From Thermohalobaculum sp951813525 (GTDB lineage: Bacteria > Pseudomonadota > Alphaproteobacteria > Rhodobacterales > Rhodobacteraceae): a stretch of 64,000 bases of DNA. Below are positions 51,416-60,955 of this stretch, in pieces. The position numbers and the translations under genes were made by a program. A model generated the notes under the pieces. It saw only the letters and a program-made list of their open reading frames with translations. It ran no database searches and had not been told where the DNA came from. Each line of letters opens with the position of its first letter. The stretch's first letter is position 1. The stretch is taken from NCBI GenBank assembly GCA_951813525.2, contig CATOTJ020000002.1:248001-312000 (forward strand), written 5' to 3'.

Positions 51416-51993
51416 CCGAACTGACCCGGCAGACCATCATTCCGTTTCTGACCGAGATTTTCGAGCGGCGCGGCGCCGAGGAGTATCTGGGCGAAGCCGT
51501 CACCATCGCCGAGCACATGCTGCAGGGCGCCTGCCTGGCCGAGGAGGCGGGAGCCTCGGACGAAGTCATCGCCGCTGCGCTGCTGCACGATGTCGGGCAC
51601 TTTACCCATGATTTTCCGGTCGATGCGGCTGATCAGGGGATCGACAGCCGCCACGAGGAATCCGGGGCGAAGGTGCTGGAAGGCTGGTTCCCGCAGGTGG
51701 TCATCGATTGCATTCGCGGCCATGTCGATGCCAAGCGGTATCTGTGCGCGACACGGCCTGACTATTTCGACCGCCTGTCCGAGGCGTCGGTATTGTCGCT
51801 GAAACTGCAGGGCGGCCCAATGAATGGCGACGAAGTCGCGGCGTTCGAGGCGAACCCGAACCACGAGGCCGTCGTGCAGATCCGGTATCTGGACGAAGCC
51901 GCCAAGATCCCCGGGAAAGAAACACCCAGCTTTCGCGACTATGCCCCCCTGTTGCAGCGTGTCGTGGACCGCCATTTGGGTGCGCAGGGTTAG
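51412..51993 (+). CDS. tmpB: TmpB/PhnZ-like HD-domain mixed-valent diiron oxygenase
   Basis: 193 aa. Ligands match PhnZ: H35, H59 and D60 (LLHDVGH), H81 (SRHEE), H104 (GHVDAKR) and D161, with Y25 and E28 in the gating segment. PhnZ residues are H34, H58, D59, H80, H104 and D161, with Y24 and E27. TmpB oxidatively cleaves the hydroxylated trimethylammonio-phosphonate to glycine betaine and phosphate. ATGA-type coupling with tmpA supports a two-enzyme pathway. If the upstream gene were butyrobetaine hydroxylase this partner would be unexplained. Confidence 0.88.
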   Translation: MTELTRQTIIPFLTEIFERRGAEEYLGEAVTIAEHMLQGACLAEEAGASDEVIAAALLHDVGHFTHDFPVDAADQGIDSRHEESGAKVLEGWFPQVVIDCIRGHVDAKRYLCATRPDYFDRLSEASVLSLKLQGGPMNGDEVAAFEANPNHEAVVQIRYLDEAAKIPGKETPSFRDYAPLLQRVVDRHLGAQG

Positions 51994-52181
51994 GGGGCAG
52001 TACCTCCCGCCGGATCTGCGCTGCGGGCGGATCACCCGGCCGATCCGCCGCCCAACCCGAATTTGCCATTGCCCCGATGGGCGGGCCGATCCATGCTGCG
52101 CCCAAAACGCGGCGGGCTGCAAAACGACCTGGCAACGGCCAGGCAAGATCGACGCAGTGAATTGGCGAAAAGAGGCATGCA

Positions 52182-52631
52182 ATGGCAGAAAGCGTCACCA
52201 TCCGTCCCCTTGCCCCAGGCGACGAAGCCGAATGGCGCCGCCTTTGGACCGGGTATCTGGAATTCTACGAAACCAGTGTCCCTGAAGAGATTTATCAGAC
52301 CTATTTCGCACGCCTTCTGGGGGACGATCCGCAGGACTTTCACGGGCTGGTCGCGCAGACGCCTGATGGCCGTCTGGTTGGTCTGACCCATTATGTGTTT
52401 CATCGCCATGGCTGGCGGGTCGAGAATGTCGTGTATCTGCAGGACCTCTATGTCGACCCGGATGTGCGCGGCACAGGGGCGGGGCGGGCTTTGATCGAAG
52501 CGGTCTATGACGCCGCAGACGCGGCAGGCTGCCCGTCGGTCTATTGGCTGACACAGGACTTCAACAGCGTGGCCCGGCAGTTATATGACCGGATCGCCAC
52601 GCAGACCCCATTTATCAAGTATCAGCGGTAA
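52182..52631 (+). CDS. GNAT-family N-acetyltransferase
   Basis: 149 aa. VTIRPLAPGDEAEWRRLW at the start, VYLQDLYVDPDVRGTGAGRALIEAVYDAA (acetyl-CoA loop R-G-x-G-x-G/A) and a terminal FIKYQR. It follows tmpB by 188 bp on the same strand, and an acyl-modifying role in the same pathway cannot be excluded. The acceptor is unknown. Confidence 0.92.
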   Translation: MAESVTIRPLAPGDEAEWRRLWTGYLEFYETSVPEEIYQTYFARLLGDDPQDFHGLVAQTPDGRLVGLTHYVFHRHGWRVENVVYLQDLYVDPDVRGTGAGRALIEAVYDAADAAGCPSVYWLTQDFNSVARQLYDRIATQTPFIKYQR

Positions 52632-52635
52632 GCCC

Positions 52636-53970
52636 TTGCGTCTGTTCATTTTGTTCTGCTTGGGCGTGCTGACGGCCTGCGCCCCCGGTATCCCGACCGG
52701 CCCGGCACAGCCCTATACACCTGGCGCTTTGCCCAGATTTCCGGTCATGGGCGCGGCACTGCCAGCGGGCACGACCCGGTACGACAATCGCTCGCTGGCC
52801 GACTTGCTGGTGACGCTGACCCACGATTTGGAATGGGGCGCCGAGCGCCCACACCTGATCCGGTTCGAGGGCCCGGTCTCGGTCGGGATCGCGGGGCAGG
52901 GCGCCCGGCCCTATTTGAAGTTCATCGACCGGTTTCTGGCGCAGATCCGGCAGAATGCAGGCGTTCCGATCGCGCGCACGCGGGGCGGCTATAATCTGGT
53001 CATCCGCTTTGTGAAGGGCCAGGACTTCCGCGCCAAGGTGCCGCAGCATTTCTGCGTTGTTGCGCCCGGCCTGATCAAATGGCAGCGCTTTCGTCAAAGC
53101 CCCGTTCGCTATGGCACCCGGGCGTTCGAAACCCAGCGGTCGCTGGACGGAATGACGATCTTCATCCCCGACAATGCGTCGCCCTATGTGGTGCGGACCT
53201 GCATTATCGAGGAAGTGGTCCAGGCGCTTGGCCCCGCAAACGATCTTTATGGCCTGGGCCCGTCGATCTTCAATGACGACGCTGCCCATATCTGGCCGAC
53301 GCGGTTGGACTATCTGATGTTGCGGGTTCTTTATTCGCCCGAGGTCCGGTCCGGCATGAACCGTGGCCAGACCCGCGCTGGCGCCCTGATCGCGCTTGAC
53401 CGGTTGAACCCCGGCGGGCGAAGGGCCGCGCCGTTGCCGCCGCTGGGCCAGCGAACGATGACAGACTGGACCAAGGCGGTGCGCGCGGCCTTTGACAGGC
53501 GCAAATCGCGGGCGAAGCGGGTGCAGTCGGCCGAGCGTGCGGTCGCCATCGCGGCGGCACGGATGCCCGGCAGTGCATTTCACTGCCGCGCCCTGTCTGC
53601 TTTGGCGCGCCTTGGGCGAAAGGAACATCGCCGCATTCTGCCCATAGTCGCCCAGGCCGACCGCGTCTGTGCCCGCGCCCATGGTGACGACGACGTGCGC
53701 GTCGCCCGGATCATGCTGGAAATCGCCCGTCTGCATTATGACGGCGGCAATCCGGCAGTCACCCTGGCACTGACGGAAAATCTGGCGCCGCGCCTGGCGG
53801 CCTTTGGCCAGGACGAGCGTTTGACCGCGCTATACGCCTTGCGGTCGGCGGCGCTGCGCGCAATACAGCAGGGCAAGCGCAGCGTCGAGGCCCGCCGTCT
53901 GGCGGGTGAGTGGGGTGCCTATGCGCTGGGCGCCGACCATCCGAATGTGCGCCGCTGGAAGCTGCAATAG
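52636..53970 (+). CDS. DUF2927 lipoprotein, copy 1
   Basis: About 444 aa from TTG 52636 (alternatively ATG 52585). The lipobox is LTAC after FILFCLGV. The DUF2927 core contains GPANDLYGLGPSIFNDDAAHIWPTRLDYLMLRVLY. The C-terminal ~180 residues are helical, like tetratricopeptide repeats. Function unknown. It is the first of three tandem paralogues that lie before the VWA gene, so it may serve a MoxR/VWA system (inference). Confidence 0.82.
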   Translation: MRLFILFCLGVLTACAPGIPTGPAQPYTPGALPRFPVMGAALPAGTTRYDNRSLADLLVTLTHDLEWGAERPHLIRFEGPVSVGIAGQGARPYLKFIDRFLAQIRQNAGVPIARTRGGYNLVIRFVKGQDFRAKVPQHFCVVAPGLIKWQRFRQSPVRYGTRAFETQRSLDGMTIFIPDNASPYVVRTCIIEEVVQALGPANDLYGLGPSIFNDDAAHIWPTRLDYLMLRVLYSPEVRSGMNRGQTRAGALIALDRLNPGGRRAAPLPPLGQRTMTDWTKAVRAAFDRRKSRAKRVQSAERAVAIAAARMPGSAFHCRALSALARLGRKEHRRILPIVAQADRVCARAHGDDDVRVARIMLEIARLHYDGGNPAVTLALTENLAPRLAAFGQDERLTALYALRSAALRAIQQGKRSVEARRLAGEWGAYALGADHPNVRRWKLQ

Positions 53971-53980
53971 CGGGGCCATC

Positions 53981-54157
53981 GTGGTTGTTGCCATTATCGT
54001 CGGACTGATCGGGGCCGCCTTGGGCTGGGTGCGCGCGGCGCGGCGCGGCGGCGGGATCGCCGACCGTGCGCAATATGCGGCGGCGCACGGGCTGCCGGCC
54101 TTTCTGGTGACAATGATCCTGATGGTTATCGCCGCCAATCTGGGCTGGTTGTCGTAA
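53981..54157 (+). CDS. Small two-helix membrane protein
   Basis: 58 aa from GTG 53981, 10 bp after copy 1. VVVAIIVGLIGAALGWVRAARRGGG and FLVTMILMVIAANLGWL are two membrane helices joined by a short polar loop (RAQYAAAHG). Similar short proteins occur widely in Rhodobacterales, often mis-annotated as apolipoprotein acyltransferase. The function is unknown. Confidence 0.6.
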   Translation: MVVAIIVGLIGAALGWVRAARRGGGIADRAQYAAAHGLPAFLVTMILMVIAANLGWLS

Positions 54158-54393
54158 CAAGCATCTCGTCGCCGGGTCCTGCTGCTGCTCCTGCTCCTGC
54201 TCCGGTTTCGGCGGATAGGCCTGTCCCTGGCGCCAGAAACCCTATTCCGCAGGTTCGTCCCGTCCCAACCCACGAAAATCTGATCCGTTCTCCGGCAACG
54301 AAATGAAAAGCCGTCTACCAGATCGAAAGATTGTATGTTTTCTTATGGCCAGCGCTCCGAACCGCGTCGGGGCTCTGGCCAAGGGTGTAAAGC

Positions 54394-55725
54394 GTGTATC
54401 GTCTCTTTTTTCTTCTTCCACTTCTGATCGTCAGTGCTTGTATCGATCCGCAGGCCCCTTACCGCACCGCCGTGCGCCCGGCCGATGCCGGATTTGCCAC
54501 GGCTGTGCCGATCGGGCACACGCGCTTTTCCAATGACAGTCTGGCGGAGCTGTTCGCCGACCTGATGTTTGACACCGAGTGGGGCGAAACGGTGCCTGAA
54601 CTCTTAAGGTTGGAGGCGCCTGTAAGTGTCGAGCTGATTGGCGAGGGCAGCGCCCAGTAGGTCGGATTTCTGGACAAGCTGCTGGCCCAGATTTCGAAAC
54701 ATGCCGGGATCAAGGTGCGCCGCGGCGCGCCGCCGCACGGATTGAGCGTGCAGATGGTCCCCGGCATCGACTGGGGCGATCTGGCGGGCAATCAGTGCGT
54801 CATTGCATTCGGCCGCCCAACCTGGGACGAGTTTCGCAAGGACCAGGGGAAATATGCCGACTACAGTGCGATGACCCCGCAGGATCTGACAAAGCGCACG
54901 GTCTTCATTCCCAATACCAATCGCCCGTTCGAGATCCGCGAATGCCTGATCGAAGAGATTACGCAGGCGCTGGGGCCGCTGAACGACATCTATGGGCTGG
55001 GCCCGTCGATTTTCAATGACGACGATGCCCATACCTGGCCGACGCGGCTGGACTATCTGATGCTGCGGGTCCTTTATGATCCCGAGATGAAGGCCGGTAT
55101 CCGGCGCAGGGAGGCGCACGGCAGGGCATTGAAGATCCTGAAGCGCATCAATCCGGACGGGATCGGTGCACCGCGATTGCCGCCGCACCGGCAAATGGAT
55201 TTCATCAATTGGCGCAATGCGTTGCACACTCTATTTCGCCTAACGAATGCGGGGGAGTTGCGGTCGTCGCGCGTTAATGACTTGCTGAAGGCGGTGCTGA
55301 CCGAGGCCGAGCGCCGCGCCCCGGATACCGCCTATCACTGCGAGGCGCTGTCGGCGGTCGCGCATGTGGAATACGAGCGGGAGGATCCCGACGCCGATGA
55401 CCTAATCCGCGATGCAGGGCTGGTTTGCGAGCGGGTGCATGGTCTTGGCGACGTTCGCCTTGCCACGCTACGGCTGGCGGCAGGTCTGCACCATCTGGGG
55501 CAGGACAGCGATCGTCTGGCGCTGCAAAACGTCGCCGGGCTGGAAAAGACCTTTCTGGCCCATGGTCAGGATGCTTTGATTGCGATGACCTATGCCGTGC
55601 GTTGGACGGCGCTGGCCAACCTGGATCGTCCCGGTGTCGAAGAAGCGCGCCGGAAAACTTTGGCGTGGAGCGCCTATGCCTATGGCGACGACAATGAAAC
55701 GGTGCGCCGGTGGCGGCGATATTGA
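54394..55725 (+). pseudogene. DUF2927 lipoprotein, copy 2, with in-frame amber stop
   Basis: From GTG 54394 (MYRLFFLLPLLIVSAC, a lipoprotein signal) the frame runs to TAG at 54658-54660, then continues in the same frame to 55725. Without the stop it is ~443 aa and carries the complete DUF2927 core (LNDIYGLGPSIFNDDDAHTWPTRLDYLMLRVLY). Both paralogues have Tyr at the equivalent site (ARPYLKF in copy 1, AEDYVPF in copy 3), so a single base change TAY to TAG is enough. Restart at ATG 54715 would lack the signal. A base-call error cannot be excluded. Confidence 0.85.
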
Positions 55726-55839
55726 GGGAGTGGCGACCGCGTTCGCCTTGAGGGGCGTGGATCGGCTCGCAGGGGGCACCTGCGGGCCCAGGTAAAGCAG
55801 CGGGCGGGAAGACATCGCCGCGTGCAGAGAGGCAGGAAC

Positions 55840-57165
55840 ATGACCGTGCGGACCCTGGCGTTTGCGATGCTGGCCCTGGCGGCGGTAACGGCGTGCGGGC
55901 CGCGCACCGAGCCGTACCGGACCGCGCCGATCCCCACTGCTGAAGGGTTCGGCGCTGCGGTGCCTGCGGGCCATACGGTCTATGACAATGCGTCGCTGGC
56001 CGATCTGTTCGTTCTGTTGGCGCATGGGCTGGAAAACGGCGACAGCCGCAAATGGCTGCAACGCTTTGAAGAGCCTGTGAATGTGGGCATGACCGGTCCC
56101 GGCGCCGAAGATTATGTTCCGTTCCTGAATGATCTGTTGGATGAAATCAGGCGGGAGACGAAGATACCGATCTCGGCCGGGAAGGCGCCGCATAATCTGT
56201 TGGTGCAGTTTGTCCCGGGCGAAGATTTTCTGCCGCTAACATCGAACCAGTGCATGGTCATCTTCGGTCAGCCCGACTGGAAGACACTGGTCGAAGACCC
56301 AGTTCCCTATTCAGGCCGGGCCACGCTGGAAATCGACCGGCAGGAAACGATGAGCGTCATCATTCCCGATACGATCGAACCCTATAAGGTGCGCGAGTGT
56401 CTGCTGGAGGAGATCACCCAGGCGCTGGGCACGGCGAACGATCTTTACGGTCTGGCCAGCACGATCTTCAACGACGACAACGCCCATTCCTGGCCGACGC
56501 GCATCGACTATCTGATGCTGCGCGTGCTCTATCATCCGGACATGAAGTCGGGGCTGTCCAAGGCGCGGTCGCGTGACATTGCGCTGCGGCTGCTGGAAGA
56601 GATCAACCCCGACGGTCGCGATGCGCCGCCGCTGCCCAAGATCCAGCAAAAACGTTTCAAATCTTGGCGGCGCGATCTGTTGTCCCACGACGAGATCGAG
56701 GATCCGGTGTTTGCGATCACGAAGGCCCGTCAGATCGCGGCGCGTGCGCGGCGCCTGGCGCCCGACAGTGCCTATGACTGCACCGGCGCCAGCTTTATGG
56801 CTTCGGTCGCGCGGCACTTCGATGCACCGGACGAGATTACGCTGTTGAACGAGGCGCTGGAGCTTTGTGAACGGGTGCATGGGCCGGAAGATATCCGCAT
56901 CGCCCAAATGCGCCTGCAAAAGGCCTATACCTATCTTGATGCCAAGCAGTATGCCGAAGCCCGCCGCGAGGCCGAAGATATTGTCGAGATCTTCAAGGCG
57001 CACGCGCTGGACGGCAACGTGGCGGCTGCGTATATCATCCAGACCGCGGCGGCCTGGAAGCTGAACGACCCGAACTGGGACGGCGAAATTCTGGAACGCG
57101 CTGCGGCGTGGAGCGCCTTTGCCTATGGCGATGACCACGAACTGACGAACAAGCTGCGCCCCTAG
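55840..57165 (+). CDS. DUF2927 lipoprotein, copy 3
   Basis: 441 aa from ATG 55840, with GAGGCAGGA upstream. The lipobox is VTAC after LAFAMLALAA. The core TANDLYGLASTIFNDDNAHSWPTRIDYLMLRVLY matches the other two copies. The C-terminal part contains helical repeats (IAQMRLQKAYTYLDAKQYAEARREAE, TPR-like). It ends 17 bp before the VWA gene, so the two are probably co-transcribed. Confidence 0.85.
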   Translation: MTVRTLAFAMLALAAVTACGPRTEPYRTAPIPTAEGFGAAVPAGHTVYDNASLADLFVLLAHGLENGDSRKWLQRFEEPVNVGMTGPGAEDYVPFLNDLLDEIRRETKIPISAGKAPHNLLVQFVPGEDFLPLTSNQCMVIFGQPDWKTLVEDPVPYSGRATLEIDRQETMSVIIPDTIEPYKVRECLLEEITQALGTANDLYGLASTIFNDDNAHSWPTRIDYLMLRVLYHPDMKSGLSKARSRDIALRLLEEINPDGRDAPPLPKIQQKRFKSWRRDLLSHDEIEDPVFAITKARQIAARARRLAPDSAYDCTGASFMASVARHFDAPDEITLLNEALELCERVHGPEDIRIAQMRLQKAYTYLDAKQYAEARREAEDIVEIFKAHALDGNVAAAYIIQTAAAWKLNDPNWDGEILERAAAWSAFAYGDDHELTNKLRP

Positions 57166-57182
57166 GCGCTCCGGAGACCGAG

Positions 57183-58370
57183 ATGTTCCTGAACCTCTTC
57201 TTCAAGTTGAAGGAAGCCAAGGTGCCTGTGTCACTGCGCGAGCACCTGACATTGCTGGAGGCGATGGACAAGCAACTGGTCATGTACGATGTCGAGGAAT
57301 TCTATTTCCTGTCGCGCGCCGCGCTGGTGAAGGACGAGCGGCATCTGGACCGGTTCGATCAGGTCTTTGCCGAGGTCTTCAAGGGGTTGGAGACCGTGTC
57401 CGGCACCGCCGAAGGCGTCGAGGAGATGGAGCTGCCGGAAGAGTGGCTGCGCAAAATGGCCGAGAAGATGCTGACCGACGAGGAAAAGGCCGAGGTCGAA
57501 GCGCTGGGCGGATGGGAAAAACTGATGGAGACGCTGCGCGAGCGTCTGGCCGAGCAAAAGGGACGCCACCAGGGTGGGTCGAAATGGATCGGCACCGCGG
57601 GCACGTCGCCCTTTGGCGCCTATGGCTATAACCCCGAAGGCATCCGCATCGGCCAGAAGGAAAGCCGCAACCGCCGCGCCGTCAAGGTTTGGGACAAGCG
57701 CCAGTTCCGTGATCTGGATGGCGAGGTCGAGCTTGGCACCCGCAATATCAAAGTTGCATTGAAACGATTGCGGCGGTGGGCGCGCGATGGGGCCGAGGAA
57801 GAATTGGATCTGAACGGCACCATTCGCTCGACGGCAGAACAGGGATATCTGGACGTCAAAATGCGCCCCGAGCGGCGCAACGCCGTCAAGGTGTTGATGC
57901 TGTTCGATATCGGCGGATCGATGGACGACCACATCAAGGTGGTCGAGGAGCTGTTCTCGGCCTCGCGCACCGAATTCAAGCATCTGGAATACTACTATTT
58001 CCACAACTGCCTTTACGAAGGCGTCTGGAAGGACAATCGGCGACGCTGGGACCAGCAGACGCCGACCTGGGACCTGATCCACAAATACGGGCCGGACTAT
58101 AAGCTGATCTTTGTCGGCGATGCGTCCATGAGCCCCTACGAGATCGCCTATCCCGGCGGCGCAAACGAACATTGGAACCCGGAGGCAGGCGAGGCCTGGC
58201 TGCGCCGGGCGCTGGGTCAATGGCAATCGTCGATCTGGATCAATCCGGTCCCGCAAAAGCATTGGCAGTACACCCATTCGATATCCATGATCAAAGAGAT
58301 CATGGAGGACCGCATGTTCCCGATGACCCTGGCCGGGCTGGAGGAAGCAACGAAAGAGCTGTCGCGGTGA
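57183..58370 (+). CDS. VWA-domain (CoxE-like) protein
   Basis: 395 aa. The N-terminal ~200 residues are helical (MFLNLFFKLKEAKVPVSLREHL). The von Willebrand A domain carries MLFDIGGSMDDH, the MIDAS DxGxS motif. The C-terminal part has WPxWINPVP-like SIWINPVPQKHW. Such proteins partner with MoxR ATPases to mature or insert metal cofactors. The likely partner is at 49301. Confidence 0.9.
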   Translation: MFLNLFFKLKEAKVPVSLREHLTLLEAMDKQLVMYDVEEFYFLSRAALVKDERHLDRFDQVFAEVFKGLETVSGTAEGVEEMELPEEWLRKMAEKMLTDEEKAEVEALGGWEKLMETLRERLAEQKGRHQGGSKWIGTAGTSPFGAYGYNPEGIRIGQKESRNRRAVKVWDKRQFRDLDGEVELGTRNIKVALKRLRRWARDGAEEELDLNGTIRSTAEQGYLDVKMRPERRNAVKVLMLFDIGGSMDDHIKVVEELFSASRTEFKHLEYYYFHNCLYEGVWKDNRRRWDQQTPTWDLIHKYGPDYKLIFVGDASMSPYEIAYPGGANEHWNPEAGEAWLRRALGQWQSSIWINPVPQKHWQYTHSISMIKEIMEDRMFPMTLAGLEEATKELSR

Positions 58371-58885
58371 CATCGGTTGCGGCGATGGCGACTGCTATGG
58401 CCAACATGATGTCGATGTCGGACAGGGTGTGGGAACGCCACGCCAACCCGCTCAGCGTCTGGACCCGTTTGCCGGTTCTGCCCCTGCTGTGCCTGGCGAT
58501 CTGGGCGCGGATCTGGATCGGCTGGTGGTGCCTGGCACCGATCGCTGCCCTGATGGTCTGGACCTGGCTGAACCCCCGCATTTTTCCACCACCCGCCTCG
58601 ACGCAGAGCTGGGCCAGCCGGGGCGTGATGGGCGAGCGTGTCTGGCTGGCCCGCGCCGAGGTGCCGATCCCGGATCATCATGCGATCTGGGCCGTTGTCC
58701 TGGCCGCAGTGGCCGGGTTGGGGTTGGTGCCGATCATCTGGGGCCTCTGGGCCTTGGAGTTGGCTTGGGTCCTTTTGGGCCTGGCCCTGACCGTCGGCGG
58801 AAAGCTTTGGTTTCTGGACCGGATGGTCTGGCTGTTCGACGACATGGCGCGCGGAGAGGCCGTATATGCCGGTTGGTTGCGCTAG
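58367..58885 (+). CDS. DUF6653 membrane protein
   Basis: About 172 aa from GTG 58367, which overlaps the VWA stop (GTGA); ATG 58385 is an alternative. DRVWERHANPLSVWTRLPVLPLL is the family N terminus. There are about four membrane helices. The function is unknown; translational coupling suggests a link to the VWA protein. Confidence 0.7.
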   Translation: MTSVAAMATAMANMMSMSDRVWERHANPLSVWTRLPVLPLLCLAIWARIWIGWWCLAPIAALMVWTWLNPRIFPPPASTQSWASRGVMGERVWLARAEVPIPDHHAIWAVVLAAVAGLGLVPIIWGLWALELAWVLLGLALTVGGKLWFLDRMVWLFDDMARGEAVYAGWLR

Positions 58886-59105
58886 ATCTGATCCGGCCTG
58901 ACTGCGCTGCCTGGTTTCCGCGATTGTGCGGCCGCGCGGAGTTGGACCGCCGATTGGTGTGGGTTGATCGAGCCAGGAAATGCTCTGATCCGGTGCGAGC
59001 CTTACCGGGGTCGAACCCAGGATTATCCAAAACGATGCAGGGGCGGCCCGGCTTCGTGGTATGATCACAGTGCTTGTCATATGAAATAACGCGAGGAGTT
59101 TAGCT

Positions 59106-59606
59106 GTGGCCCATTCAATTACCTCTCGAAGAGCCCTTGTTTTCGGCGCTTTGGCGGTCCCATTACTTCCGGCGCAATTGTGGGCGCAAAGTTCGATCAG
59201 CGTGACCGTCTTTGTTTCCGACGTTTCCGATTTTTGCGGCGCGGTATCTGCAATGGGCGCAAATATGGACGGTGAAATCGGGTACGAAGCCATGAGCCGA
59301 ATTGAAGACGTAAAGAACAAAACGGGCCGGAGGTTCTACGATAACATCGACAAATTGGATCTCTCGACGCTGTCGGAAGCGGATCTCGAGCGGTTGGAGG
59401 TAGCCGTTTCGCGATTTCGAGAGTGTTTCGACCGATACGCGGCCATCGAAGAGGAATGGCAGGATGCGTTGTTCAAGGCCGGTCAAAGCGCCGGGTCGAC
59501 TGGCGCGGCACTGAAGCGAAAGCCGCGGCGGCGGATGGAAGATACACACCGCCGCGTGAAGAAATTGATCCACGATCTCAAGAAGCTGGAAGAAGCAAAC
59601 GATTGA
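59106..59606 (+). CDS. Exported protein of unknown function
   Basis: 166 aa from GTG 59106, with GAGGAG upstream. SRRALVFGALAVPLLPAQLWA is a Tat-like twin-Arg signal (SRRALV), although the classic consensus is only partly met. The mature part is helical and basic at its C terminus (KRKPRRRMEDTHRRVKKLIHDLKKLEE). Two cysteines (DFCGAV and RECFDR) could pair. No family recognised. The codon and base composition is more A+T rich than the genes before it. Confidence 0.65.
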   Translation: MAHSITSRRALVFGALAVPLLPAQLWAQSSISVTVFVSDVSDFCGAVSAMGANMDGEIGYEAMSRIEDVKNKTGRRFYDNIDKLDLSTLSEADLERLEVAVSRFRECFDRYAAIEEEWQDALFKAGQSAGSTGAALKRKPRRRMEDTHRRVKKLIHDLKKLEEAND

Positions 59607-59808
59607 CGTGGTGGCGGGCGCTCCGCAGGCTCGTCTCAAGTATCGGAGCGCCTCAACCCCTTCGGGTCACAACGGGTAGATCCAGATTCTGGGCCGTTTT
59701 CTGTAACGACCTGCAAGGCCGGCCGGTGTTTCCAGGCCGATCCCTGCGGGCAGGACTTCGCCATCCTTGGAGCAAGTGATTTGACAGACATATCCCGTTA
59801 ATTGACGG

Positions 59809-59832
59809 GGTGGGCTGAAGCGCACCCTACGG
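59809..59832. repeat. Short palindromic element, GCGCACCCTACGG copy
   Basis: GGTGGGC-TGAA-GCGCACC (59809-59826, one mismatch) followed by CTACGG. It lies 21 bp downstream of the stop of the split lipoprotein/barrel gene. It matches the element at 62503-62526 over CTGAAGCGCACCCTACGG. Confidence 0.75.
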
Positions 59833-59852
59833 ACGCCAACTGGTGCCGCGGC

Positions 59853-60953
59853 CTACTTCAGGACATAGCCCAGGTCGAAGCGCACCCTCACCGACGCAAG
59901 CAAATCAGAGGCGCTGCCCTGGATCAGCGGCACACCGGTATTTGTCTGTGTGTTGAAACCGCCCAGATAGGTCCAGTCGACCCCGACACCAACTTCGACA
60001 CCGTCGGTGACCCGGTAGAACCCGGCCAGCCCGACACGCACGGCTTCGACCGTGTCCGACCCGCGAACAACCGTGACACCGTTCTGCACACCGGTGAAGT
60101 CAACGGAAGCGAACCCGCCGCCAAGATAGGCCCGCAGCGCAAAGTCCGGCATAATCTGATAGTTCGCGCCAACGACAAACAGGCCGCCGAAATAGGTTGT
60201 GTCGCCACCAAAGGGACCGGATGGGAACGGGAACGGGTTGATCAGCGAGTTATTCACGGTTTGGCCGCCGATGACTTGCACGCCCGCAAGCCAGTTGAGC
60301 TTATCCTTGCCGCCGATTTGCAGATAAAGCAGCCCGTCGCCGCCGATTCCGGTGCCGCGCTCGGTTTCCTGCCCGGCGCTTCCCAGTTTCGAGCGGTTCA
60401 GCGGGATGTTGGCACCCAGTCCGACCTCGCCCACCAGCTTGATCATCAATCCCGTGTCCCCGGGGGTAGTGGTTTTCGTGTCGCCGCGTCCAACGACGGG
60501 GCCGAGGACGGTGCAGCCAAAAGCGTAGTTCCCCGGTCCGAGGCAGAGGCCGGGATAGGCTCTCTTGTCCTGGTCTGTTTCCGTTACGGTGATGACCGAG
60601 CACGAGGTTGTCGTGTTCTCGGTCGAGACGCAGAGGGCGGTGAACGCGTTTTCAGCAGTCTCGGCCGAGACACGGATATCCAGCCCTGGCACGATCCCCT
60701 GGCGGGTCAGCCGGTTCTGCGGCCGGATGCAGCTCTTTCCCGCCGAATTCCGACGTGCCGCTGCGCCGTTGCCAGCCTCATTGACCTGCAAGTAAATGCG
60801 GGGGCTGCCTTCGATAAAGTCGTTCGTGTCTTCGGTAGACCTTTTGTCAGCGGAGTTGGCTGGAACAACGACAATCGGATCGCCGGAGATGAGCGCATTC
60901 AGTTCGACCACGCGCTCTGGGGCGATGTTGTTCTTGAATATGTTGTCGACCTC
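59853..60953 (-). pseudogene. C-terminal fragment of a lipoprotein/beta-barrel protein split by an IS
   Basis: 366 codons plus stop. The right part has beta-barrel-like alternating strands (FALRAYLGGGFASVDFTGV, EAVRVGLAGFYRVTDGVEVGVGVDW) and ends RVRFDLGYVLK. There is no signal peptide. The frame is open into the IS boundary at 60955 (LEVDNIFKNNIAPERVVEL). With the IS and one TA removed it joins in frame to the lipoprotein at 61798-62355, giving one 552-aa gene. GTG 60911 could start a remnant product without export signal. Confidence 0.85.
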
Positions 60954-60955
60954 TA

